Positions 17,896 through 24,899 of a stretch of 64,000 nucleotides of DNA are shown in pieces. The notes beneath the pieces are model-generated. The model saw only the letters and a list, made by a program, of their open reading frames with translations. It searched no databases and had not been told where the DNA came from. The position numbers and the translations under genes were made by a program. This DNA comes from DYRB01 sp963802205 (GTDB lineage Bacteria; Pseudomonadota; Gammaproteobacteria; Chromatiales; Chromatiaceae), in NCBI GenBank assembly GCA_963802205.1, contig CAWDHW010000023.1:10227-74226 (forward strand), in the 5' to 3' direction. The first letter of the stretch is position 1. The number at the start of each line of letters is the position of its first letter.

Positions 17896-17933
17896 AGGCC
17901 CCGCAGCCCCCAAGGCCGCGGGGCCTTTTGTTT
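17896..17933 (+). terminator. Intrinsic terminator of the 54-residue gene
   Basis: AGGCCCCGC (17896-17904) pairs with GCGGGGCCT (17918-17926), followed by a T-rich tract TTTTGTTT. The hairpin lies 29 bases after the stop codon and separates the small gene from nikR. Confidence 0.8.
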
Positions 17934-18001
17934 GCAGAAGCCCCGCCCCGCTGGGCTATCCTTGGTCCCCCCACCCAGCCACCGCGACCCGCGATCCGGC
18001 C

Positions 18002-18424
18002 ATGCAAAGCCCAGACGACACCATCCGCTTCAGCGTTTCCCTCCCCCGCCCCCTGCTCGAAGAACTCGACCGGCGGGTGGTCGGCAAGGGCTATGCCTCG
18101 CGTTCCGAGTTGGTACGCGACCTGATCCGGGAACGCCTGGTGGAGGAGACCTGGGAGGACCCGTCGGCGGAGGTTGCAGGGGTCCTGACCATCGTCTACG
18201 ACCACCACCAGCGCGAGCTGACCCAGCAGATGCTCGACATCCAGCACGATGCCTATGTCCACATCGTGGCCACCACCCACGTCCATTTAGACCACCACAA
18301 CTGCCTGGAAACCATCATCATCCGCGGCGAGCCAGGGCAGATCGAGCGCCTGCGCCTGGAGATCGGCGGCCTGCGCGGGGTGCGCTTCTCCGCCCTGACC
18401 CGCGCCTCGCGCATCGCCCTGTGA
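18002..18424 (+). CDS. nikR: Nickel-responsive transcriptional regulator
   Basis: NikR represses nickel-uptake genes when nickel is abundant. The 140-residue protein has an N-terminal ribbon-helix-helix domain (IRFSVSLPRPLLEELDRRV, then SRSELVRDLIRERL) and a C-terminal ACT-like domain. The nickel ligands are His82, His93, His95 and Cys101 in QHDAYVHIV and TTHVHLDHHNC, at exactly the spacing of E. coli His76, His87, His89 and Cys95. No nickel transporter is encoded nearby. The inverted repeat at 17626-17656 is a candidate binding site. Confidence 0.95.
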   Translation: MQSPDDTIRFSVSLPRPLLEELDRRVVGKGYASRSELVRDLIRERLVEETWEDPSAEVAGVLTIVYDHHQRELTQQMLDIQHDAYVHIVATTHVHLDHHNCLETIIIRGEPGQIERLRLEIGGLRGVRFSALTRASRIAL

Positions 18425-18485
18425 CCTTGCCGACATCATCCCGGACGAGAGACCCGGATCGGCCGGTCCTCCCCCCTTTTCCAAA

Positions 18486-18676
18486 GGCTCTGTCTGCGTT
18501 AACGGTTGGCTCCGAGCCGGGCCGCCCTAACGGCTTGCCCCCCTTGATAAAGGGGGGTTAGGGGGGATTGGCGGCGGGCTAGCTCGGTGCCAAGGCGAAG
18601 AAATCCCCCCTGCCCCCCTTTGAAAAGGGGGAAGAAGGCCCCTCGGCTTGGGCCAACACCCAACGCAGGCAGAGCC
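18486..18676. repeat. Repeat unit with 15-bp inverted ends, holding a CCCCCC-rich inverted pair
   Basis: GGCTCTGTCTGCGTT (18486-18500) and AACGCAGGCAGAGCC (18662-18676) are inverted copies with one mismatch. Inside are two facing G/C-run blocks: CCCCCTTGATAAAGGGGGG-type at about 18539-18571, and its inverted, slightly diverged partner at about 18601-18631. I see no gene inside. It looks like a non-autonomous element or one composed of older repeats. Confidence 0.6.
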
Positions 18677-18684
18677 TTTCCAAA

Positions 18685-18830
18685 GGCTATGTCTGCATTT
18701 GGTGTTGGGCCCTTGCGCCGCAGGCCGCCCCGGAGGTGTAGGTCGGGCTTCAGCCCGACGGTGGTGTTCGGTGGATACGGCGATGCCCGGTCGGACTAAA
18801 GTCCGACCTACACCCAACGCAGACAGAGCC
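18685..18830. repeat. Second repeat unit with 15-bp inverted ends, holding a REP pair
   Basis: GGCTATGTCTGCATT (18685-18699) and AACGCAGACAGAGCC (18816-18830) are inverted copies of the same 15-mer ends with two differences. Inside are two REP palindromes in opposite orientation: GTAGGTCGGGCTTCAGCCCGA at 18738-18759, and its inverted relative at 18789-18811 ending in CCGACCTAC. The unit is back to back with the preceding one. Confidence 0.65.
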
Positions 18831-18835
18831 AAAGA

Positions 18836-18875
18836 AAACCGCCGGTAGTGCTGAGGCGACACCGGCGGTTTGTGT
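18836..18875 (+). terminator. Hairpin with T-rich tail
   Basis: AAACCGCCGGT (18836-18846) pairs perfectly with ACCGGCGGTTT (18861-18871) and is followed by GTGTT. The A-rich left flank means it could act in either direction. It closes the repeat region before the pilin promoter. No gene is seen between 18876 and 19060. Confidence 0.6.
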
Positions 18876-19060
18876 TGATGGGGCGTGAAGGCCCCGAAGG
18901 TCCACAACGGACGCCTTACGTCACTTTCTGACGCTCCTGGTCAGGTCCGCACGCCGTGTCCAGGGGCCAAGTTCTGGCGGCCTCAGAGCCAACATCGGAA
19001 TACCTATAAAAATCCTGGCGTTGCGCCCCGTCAGAGCCGCACCTTCCAGCGCCCGAAACC

Positions 19061-19076
19061 TGGCAGCGAACTTGCA
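19061..19076 (+). promoter_or_regulatory. Sigma-54 promoter of the pilin gene
   Basis: TGGCAGCGAACTTGCA matches the -24/-12 consensus, with GG and GC separated by exactly ten bases. It lies 107 bases before the pilin start codon. Type IV pilin genes of gammaproteobacteria are commonly transcribed by sigma-54 RNA polymerase with the activator PilR. Confidence 0.75.
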
Positions 19077-19182
19077 GTGCTAGGCGCGGGAGAGGCCCCA
19101 CCAGACAGACCCGATCCCGGACCCCGTCGCGGTGGGGCGCACAAGCACAACCGCCGCATCATCCTTCTTCTGGAGCACAGAA

Positions 19183-19605
19183 ATGAAACGTCAACAAGGC
19201 TTCACATTGATCGAGCTCATGATCGTCGTCGCGATCATCGGCATTCTGGCCGCCATTGCACTGCCGGCCTACCAGGACTACACCAAGCGGGCGAAGGTGA
19301 GTGAGGTGGTACTGGCGGCAAGCGCGGCGCGCACCTGCGTCACTGAGATAGTGCAGTCTAAAGGGCCAGTAGCATTAGATTCCTGTGACAGTTCTAGAAC
19401 GACTCAATACGTAACAGGAGTCGCTGTGAATGCAACCAGCGGGGTAATCACCGCAACAGGAACAAATATCACCCTTGATGGTACTGAGCCGACGGTTACC
19501 CTCTCGCCATCCCCAGCTCTCACCAGCACTCAGTACGGGAATTCATGGCTGGATATGCGCAGGAAATCCAACGAACTTGATGCCTGGTTCGTGCCGTTAG
19601 CCTAG
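19183..19605 (+). CDS. pilA: Type IV major pilin (PilA-like), 3' end frameshifted
   Basis: The product starts MKRQQGFTLIELMIVVAIIG, the type IVa prepilin leader with the PilD cleavage site after Gly7 and Glu5 of the mature protein, followed by the hydrophobic assembly helix. In the gene's own frame the C-terminus reads WLDMRRKSNELDAWFVPLA and lacks the final Cys. In another frame bases 19550-19600 encode WICAGNPTNLMPGSCR followed by TAG, the standard pilin ending with the disulfide-loop cysteines. One indel near 19525-19550 therefore separates the two parts. It may be a sequencing error or a real mutation. The gene has a sigma-54 promoter and its own terminator. Confidence 0.9.
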   Translation: MKRQQGFTLIELMIVVAIIGILAAIALPAYQDYTKRAKVSEVVLAASAARTCVTEIVQSKGPVALDSCDSSRTTQYVTGVAVNATSGVITATGTNITLDGTEPTVTLSPSPALTSTQYGNSWLDMRRKSNELDAWFVPLA

Positions 19606-19623
19606 AGGCCGAGACGGCCATCG

Positions 19624-19665
19624 CCCCGCTTGATCCTGGTCGATCAAGCGGGGTCTTCATTTTTA
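19624..19665 (+). terminator. Intrinsic terminator of the pilin gene
   Basis: CCCCGCTTGATC (19624-19635) pairs perfectly with GATCAAGCGGGG (19642-19653), followed by TCTTCATTTTT. It lies 18 bases after the pilin stop. A start codon for the next gene at 19630 would fall inside this hairpin, which argues for the ATG at 19708 instead. Confidence 0.9.
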
Positions 19666-19707
19666 CAAGTATGCAATTGCACCGCTTGGCCAGGTCCGAT
19701 CCCTATT

Positions 19708-21651
19708 ATGCCAACCAAAATCCAATCCAGCAAGACATGGCTACCATTGCTATACGCTGCGACCGCCGCCGTCCTGACGCTGTCGATTTGGATCACCTAC
19801 TCCGCGGCCCTCCCTGGGCATTTTCTCTTCGACGATGTCCCAAACCTGCAATCGCTCGCCGACGTCAAGGATTGGCTGTCGGGACTCGTCTTCGCTTTTA
19901 CCGGAGAGTCCGGGCCCCTTGGAAGACCGCTCGCGCTGGCCACCTTTGCATTGCAGTCGGATGCCTGGCCAGAGAACCCATCCGCAATGCTGCGGGTGAA
20001 CCTGGTCATTCACGTCCTAGCGGTATGGACCTGTCTGGTCCTGAGCCTCGGCCTCATCCGGCTCCGCCCCTTGGCCGGCGATGACCGGGGCTTCTGGATC
20101 GCCTTCGCCGTCGCGGCCCTTTGGGGACTCAGCCCATTCCTGGCAACGACACACCTGATGATTATCCAGCGGATGACCAGCCTCGCTGGTCTCTTCGTAT
20201 TGGCCGGTCTGGCGGCCTTCGTGTGGGCCCATGTCCTGGCGGAAGGCCGCCCCATCCTCGCGCGCTCACTACTCATCGGGACCGGTGCGGCGACCATATT
20301 GGCGACGCTTTCCAAGGAAAATGGCGCGCTGCTCCCGTTGCTTGCCTTGGCGATTCTATGGCTTTGGATCCCTAAGGAGAGACGACTGAGCCGCCGGCTG
20401 GATCGCGGCCTGATTGCCTTGCTGGTCATATTGCCCAGCTTCATCATCCTCGCCTACCTGGCCAGCCAATTACCCGGGATCATCGAGCAGGGGTACGGCC
20501 CCGGCCGCTATTTCACCCCCGCGGAGAGGCTGATGAGCCAGCCGGCGATCCTGCTGGACTATGTCCAGCAGCTCTTTCTTCCGCGCGCCTTTGCCGTCTC
20601 GCCGTTCATGGATCGCATCCCGGCGCCGAAGGGCTGGCTCGATCCGCCGATCACCTTGATCGCCTTGCTTCTTTGGCTTTCTGCCGCAGGGATTGCGATC
20701 CGGCTGCGCCATGCCAGGCCGGTGTTGCTGTTCGGCTTGGTCTTCTTTCTCGCCGGACACCTGCTCGAATCCAGCTTTTTCGGACTCGAACTCTATTTTG
20801 CCCATCGCAATTATGTCCCCGCCTTTGGCCTCTATTTCGCTTTTGTGATGACCTTAGCCGCCCTACCTGCTCCCTATCACCGTCTCATGGCGTTCGGGTT
20901 GACCGCCTACATCCTCTTGTTCGGCATAATCCTTCTCCAGGTTACCTCGGCCTGGAGCCAGACGCATGTCAGCGCCAGATTTTGGGTGGCCCAGAATCCT
21001 TACTCCGAGCGTGCGACTCAAGTGTTGGTCAACCAGTTCCTCCAGGAAGGGGATTTTGTCGGTGCGCGCAGGGCCTTCGATGCCTTAGCCAAACGAAGCC
21101 CAACCCTTGCCATGATCCAGATTCAGCGCACGGCCTATTGCATTGGAGAGGAGAGCGACTTTCCAGGCCTCCTGTCCGAGGTCAATGACCGCCTACGCAC
21201 GGCCATGTACGGCGAAGCCGCCGCGGCCGAGCTCTTCAAGGCCGCTTTGGCGGACCCATCTCGCCGCTGTAAAGGCCGCGATCATGCGGCCCTCGCCGCC
21301 ATGGCCGGTGCCTTGCTGGAGAATCCGGTTTACGCCGAGACGCCCACCGGAAGGGCATACTTGCTCGCTACCAAGGCCATCGCTGAAGAGAAGGCCGGAA
21401 ACACACCAGGGGCCATCGAATTGCTCATGGAGGCCTTTGAGACCCATCCCGCCCTCGATATCGCGACCTATGGGGCGATATCGATGGCGAACCTGAACCA
21501 ATATGAACGCGCACAGGCGTTCCTGAACGAGGCACTCGCCAAGGCGCCCGACCATCCGTTCAAGCGCATCGTTTGGTCAAGGCACCTGGAAGACACGCGG
21601 GATGCAGTCAATGCCTCTCGACGCATCAAATCCACGCGCCAAGAACCGTAG
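19708..21651 (+). CDS. GT-C-type membrane glycosyltransferase with TPR domain (pilin-linked)
   Basis: From the ATG at 19708 the protein has 647 residues. The N-terminal ~380 residues form about ten transmembrane helices. The first periplasmic loop carries FLFDDVPNL (Asp42-Asp43), and GPLGRPLALATFALQ follows, an arrangement seen in TMTC/TfpW-like GT-C glycosyltransferases that use polyprenyl-phosphate sugars. The C-terminal part (~400-647) is helical with TPR-like repeats (e.g. EEKAGNTPGAIELLMEAF). Its place directly after the pilin gene resembles pilin-glycosylation loci. The stop codon TAG is supplied by a REP palindrome beginning at 21648. The exact acceptor is inferred, not shown. Confidence 0.7.
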   Translation: MPTKIQSSKTWLPLLYAATAAVLTLSIWITYSAALPGHFLFDDVPNLQSLADVKDWLSGLVFAFTGESGPLGRPLALATFALQSDAWPENPSAMLRVNLVIHVLAVWTCLVLSLGLIRLRPLAGDDRGFWIAFAVAALWGLSPFLATTHLMIIQRMTSLAGLFVLAGLAAFVWAHVLAEGRPILARSLLIGTGAATILATLSKENGALLPLLALAILWLWIPKERRLSRRLDRGLIALLVILPSFIILAYLASQLPGIIEQGYGPGRYFTPAERLMSQPAILLDYVQQLFLPRAFAVSPFMDRIPAPKGWLDPPITLIALLLWLSAAGIAIRLRHARPVLLFGLVFFLAGHLLESSFFGLELYFAHRNYVPAFGLYFAFVMTLAALPAPYHRLMAFGLTAYILLFGIILLQVTSAWSQTHVSARFWVAQNPYSERATQVLVNQFLQEGDFVGARRAFDALAKRSPTLAMIQIQRTAYCIGEESDFPGLLSEVNDRLRTAMYGEAAAAELFKAALADPSRRCKGRDHAALAAMAGALLENPVYAETPTGRAYLLATKAIAEEKAGNTPGAIELLMEAFETHPALDIATYGAISMANLNQYERAQAFLNEALAKAPDHPFKRIVWSRHLEDTRDAVNASRRIKSTRQEP

Positions 21652-21684
21652 GGCGCAATAGCGATAGCGTATTGCGCCGCATGA
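21648..21684 (+). repeat. REP palindrome, GTAGGGCGCAATA type
   Basis: GTAGGGCGCAATAGCGATAG and the following GCGTATTGCGCCGC form an imperfect palindrome with a GTAG foot. The TAG of the foot is the stop codon of the upstream gene. Identical copies lie around the RAYT gene 1.1-1.8 kb downstream. Confidence 0.85.
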
Positions 21685-21824
21685 CGCCGAGCATGAATCC
21701 AAGGCACCAAGCCAGACCACAGGTGCGCCGCTAGCCCGCCCAGCGCCGGCCTGCACCCAACCGGCGTCTTGCCAATCCTCGCCCGACAACGCAAGATGCC
21801 GGAGCCAGACCAAGCACCCCGTCT

Positions 21825-22790
21825 ATGGGCAAGCACCAGTTCAGCACGGATCACCCGGGAGGCCAAGTGGAGTCTGTACAGAAGGAACGGCTCAGCATCG
21901 TGCTCCCCGCTCGCAACGAGGCGGTCGGATTGAATCGCGTTCTGCCTGAGCTGGCGGTGCGCCATCCCGAGGCCGAGATCCTCGTCGTGGACGATGGCTC
22001 CACCGACGATACGGTGGCAGTCTGTAAGCGTAACGGCGTGCGCGTGGTCTCGCATCCCTACAGCATCGGTAATGGGGCCGCGATCAAGACCGGTGCGCGC
22101 CATGCCCAGGGCGGCATCGTCGTCTTCATGGACGCCGATGGCCAGCACGACCCCGCGGACGTCGCCCGGCTGCTTGCAAAGCTGGCCGAAGGTTATGAGA
22201 TGGTGGTGGGGGCACGGCAGGCAGACACCCATGCCTCCCTCGGGCGGCGGTTTGCCAACCAGTTTTATAACCGCCTGGCCTCCTGGATGACCGGGTACCG
22301 CATCGAGGACCTGACCTGCGGCCTCCGTGCGGTTCGGATTCGGCATTTCCGCAAGTTCCTGTATCTGCTGCCCAATGGGTTCTCTTACCCCACCACCAGC
22401 ACCATGGCCTTTTTCCGCGCGGGGTTACCGGTCGCCTACGTGCCGATCCGCGCCGCCCAGCGTAGCGGCAAGAGCCACATCCGCCTGTTGCACGACGGCA
22501 CCCGCTTTTTCATTATCATCCTCAAGATCGGCGCCCTGTTCTCGCCAATGCGGTTCTTTCTGCCGCTGAGCCTGGTCGTTTTCATGACCGGCGTCCTGTA
22601 CTACGGATATACCTTCGTCACCATGGGGCGCTTCACCAACATGAGCGCGGTAATGTTTATTTACGCCCTGCTGATCTTCCTTATCGGCATCGTCTCCGAG
22701 CAGATCTCGGCGTTACACTACAAGGGTGTCGAGGATGACCAACGCAGGACACGACGTGATTCGGTGGATGATAGCCGTAGGGCGCAATAG
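21825..22790 (+). CDS. Family 2 glycosyltransferase, polyprenyl-phosphate sugar synthase type
   Basis: The 321-residue protein has a GT2 domain (LSIVLPARNEAVGLNRVLPEL, then LVVDDGSTDDT and FMDADGQHDP with the metal-binding Asp residues) followed by two C-terminal transmembrane helices (~235-290). This architecture is that of dolichyl/undecaprenyl-phosphate glycosyltransferases, which make the lipid-linked sugar used by GT-C enzymes. That fits the GT-C protein encoded just upstream. The final residues (DSRRAQ) and the stop codon come from a REP palindrome at 22778, so the original C-terminus has been replaced. Confidence 0.82.
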   Translation: MGKHQFSTDHPGGQVESVQKERLSIVLPARNEAVGLNRVLPELAVRHPEAEILVVDDGSTDDTVAVCKRNGVRVVSHPYSIGNGAAIKTGARHAQGGIVVFMDADGQHDPADVARLLAKLAEGYEMVVGARQADTHASLGRRFANQFYNRLASWMTGYRIEDLTCGLRAVRIRHFRKFLYLLPNGFSYPTTSTMAFFRAGLPVAYVPIRAAQRSGKSHIRLLHDGTRFFIIILKIGALFSPMRFFLPLSLVVFMTGVLYYGYTFVTMGRFTNMSAVMFIYALLIFLIGIVSEQISALHYKGVEDDQRRTRRDSVDDSRRAQ

Positions 22791-22873
22791 CGATAGCGTA
22801 TTGCGCCGCATGAGCCAATGCCGATAGCGTATTGCGCCGCATGAACCAATACCGATAGCCCATTGCGCCCATG
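22778..22873 (+). repeat. REP array, one full and two partial copies
   Basis: A full GTAGGGCGCAATA...TATTGCGCCGCATGA palindrome (22778-22813) is followed by two shortened copies: CCGATAGCGTATTGCGCCGC (about 22821-22840) and a diverged one (CCGATAGCCCATTGCGCC, about 22852-22869). The array ends about 14 bases before the RAYT start codon. It provides the stop codon (TAG, 22788-22790) of the upstream glycosyltransferase. Confidence 0.88.
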
Positions 22874-22886
22874 GAGCAGAGGCACG

Positions 22887-23423
22887 ATGCCAGACTACCG
22901 TCGCGTGCGTATCCCGGGCGGCACCTATTTTTTCACGGTGAATCTGCTCGAACGGTACCCCAATGATCTACTGGTCCGCCACATCGACGCCCTGCGGAAA
23001 GCTGTGCAGCAGACGCGGGAGCGGCATCCATTCCATGTCGATGCGTGGGTCGTCCTGCCCGACCATTTGCACACGGTTTGGACATTGCCTGAGGGGGACG
23101 CGGATTTCGCAAACCGCTGGCGGACAATCAAGCAGCACTTCTCCCGTGCTTTGGATGCGACGGAACGTCGGTCGATTGTACGGTTGCGGCGGGGCGAGCG
23201 GGGGATCTGGCAAAGGCGGTTCTGGGAACATGCCATCCGCGACGAACGGGACTTCGCCGCCCATGTGGACTATGTCCACATAAACCCGGTAAAGCATGGC
23301 TATGTGGAGCGGGTCCAGGATTGGCCATTCTCGACATTTCGGCGATTTGTCAAGGCTGGCATCTACCCACTGGATTGGGGTTCGGATCCCTGCCTGACTA
23401 CGATTGCCGGAGAGGAGCGGTGA
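22887..23423 (+). mobile_element. REP-associated tyrosine transposase (RAYT, Y1 family)
   Basis: The 178-residue protein from the ATG at 22887 is a Y1 transposase of the RAYT group. The start reads YRRVRIPGGTYFFTVNLLER. The metal-binding HUH is within VVLPDHLHTVWTLP (His-x-His). The catalytic Tyr is in the later helix (HVDYVHINPVKHGYV), and WPFSTFRRFV is the conserved end. RAYTs cut and join single-stranded REP palindromes beginning with GTAG. Here the gene is bracketed by REP copies, direct on the left and inverted on the right, forming a REPtron. All motifs look intact. An upstream TTG at 22863 would start inside a REP copy. Confidence 0.93.
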
Positions 23424-23437
23424 TCTCCTGCACATCC

Positions 23438-23472
23438 GGCGCAATACGCTATCGCTATTGCGCCCTACGGCG
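23438..23472 (-). repeat. REP palindrome, inverted copy downstream of RAYT
   Basis: GGCGCAATACGCTATCGC followed by TATTGCGCCCTAC is the reverse complement of the REP copies at 21648 and 22778. With them it forms an inverted bracket around the transposase gene. Confidence 0.88.
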
Positions 23473-23523
23473 CTTGACTCCCTTTACTCGCCCAGCCAGA
23501 CCCTGTCATTGATTGTGCGCCAC

Positions 23524-24747
23524 GTGAACAGACCTCGCCTCTTAGTGCTCACGTCGACCTTTCCCCGCTGGCCCGGGGACAAGGAACCCGCGTTCGTCTA
23601 TGACCTCAGCCGACGCCTCGCCGACCGGTTCGTGGTGACCGTCCTTGCCCCGCGTGCCCCGGGGAGCTTGGAACAGGAAGCGATGGAAGGGCTGAATGTC
23701 CGGCGCTTTGGCTATTTCTTCAAGCGCTGGGAGAACCTGGCGACCCATGGCGGGGGGATTCTCAACCGGCTTCGGGCCAATCCTTTCAACTTTCTGCTGG
23801 TCCCTCCCTTGTTACTTGGCCAGCTTTGGGCCTTAGTGCGGCTGCTGCGCCAGGATCCCATTGACCTGATCCACGCACACTGGCTGATCCCCCAAGGCCT
23901 GGTCGCGCTGATCGGCTGCCGGCTCGCGGGACTATCTATCCCCGTAATTACCACATCCCACGGCGGGGACCTCTATGCCCTGAAGGGCACGCTGATGCAG
24001 CGCCTGAAGACCTGGGTCATGGCAAACAGCCGACACCTGACGGTGGTCAGCGCGGCGATGCGCTCCCAGGTGATTGGCATGGGACTAGCCCCCGACCGGG
24101 TATCGGTCATTTCCATGGGCGTGGACCTACGCTGCCGATTCACCCCGGACCCCAATACCCGGCGTGACCCCGCGAGCTTGTTGTTCGTGGGTCGGTTGGT
24201 GGAGAAAAAGGGTCTGCGGGTACTGATCGAGGCGCTTCCGCGGGTGATCGAACGCCATCCGGAGATGGTTCTTACCATCGCAGGCGCGGGTCCGCTAGAG
24301 CTTGAGCTCAAGCGGCTCGCGGCCGACTTGGGCGTCATCGAGCACTGCCGCTTCCTCGGCATGGTCGCGCAAGAGGACCTGCCGCCCCTGATGCGTCGCG
24401 CGAGCGTACTGGTCGTCCCCTTCCTGATCGCCAAGGGTGGCGATCAGGAGGGTCTCGGGCTGGTCTCCGTGGAGGCCGCCGGCTGCGAGTGCCCCGTCAT
24501 AGCCGGCGACGTACCCGCCGTGCGGGACGTGATCGCCGACGGCGAAACCGGTATCCTCGTTCCACCCGGAGACCCCGTGGCCCTCGCCGCCAGCATCGCC
24601 GAACTCCTGGCCGATCCCGATCGACGGATCAGGCTTGGGCGTGCCGCTCGCACCTATTGCCTGGGGCGCTTCGATTGGGAAACCATCGCGGAGCGCTATG
24701 GCGAACTACTTCTTGCGCAGACGGGCCGGGGTGATTCGCACTTCTGA
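23524..24747 (+). CDS. Family 4 glycosyltransferase
   Basis: This GT-B glycosyltransferase has about 407 residues. The N-terminal domain starts LLVLTSTFPRWPGDKEPAFVYDL and includes a HAHW motif and TTSHGGDLYAL. The C-terminal donor domain has SLLFVGRLVEKKGLRVLIEAL and the EX7E motif in EGLGLVSVEAAGCECPVIA. No ATG is available. I use the GTG at 23524 just before the first beta strand; GTG 23515 is an alternative. The bases immediately upstream belong to a REP copy, which may have displaced the native start region. It probably builds an exopolysaccharide or O-antigen chain with its neighbours. Confidence 0.85.
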   Translation: MNRPRLLVLTSTFPRWPGDKEPAFVYDLSRRLADRFVVTVLAPRAPGSLEQEAMEGLNVRRFGYFFKRWENLATHGGGILNRLRANPFNFLLVPPLLLGQLWALVRLLRQDPIDLIHAHWLIPQGLVALIGCRLAGLSIPVITTSHGGDLYALKGTLMQRLKTWVMANSRHLTVVSAAMRSQVIGMGLAPDRVSVISMGVDLRCRFTPDPNTRRDPASLLFVGRLVEKKGLRVLIEALPRVIERHPEMVLTIAGAGPLELELKRLAADLGVIEHCRFLGMVAQEDLPPLMRRASVLVVPFLIAKGGDQEGLGLVSVEAAGCECPVIAGDVPAVRDVIADGETGILVPPGDPVALAASIAELLADPDRRIRLGRAARTYCLGRFDWETIAERYGELLLAQTGRGDSHF

Positions 24748-24899
24748 ATTGGACTCACCGACTCAATCAGGTCGTGCATCCCAATTTTCTTGCTTGACGG
24801 AATGAACCGTTTGGTACCCTGGGCATTGGCGCTCCAACCATGGCTTCCGGCAGTCCCTACTACCGACGACACTCAGCACGATCCGAGGGCTGGAAACCG

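Noticed and set aside
18527..18907. 126-codon reverse frame in the repeat region
   Set aside because: It is composed of the inverted repeat units and has no protein-like features.
22778..22873. CRISPR-like array
   Set aside because: These are REP palindromes next to a RAYT gene, with no unique spacers.
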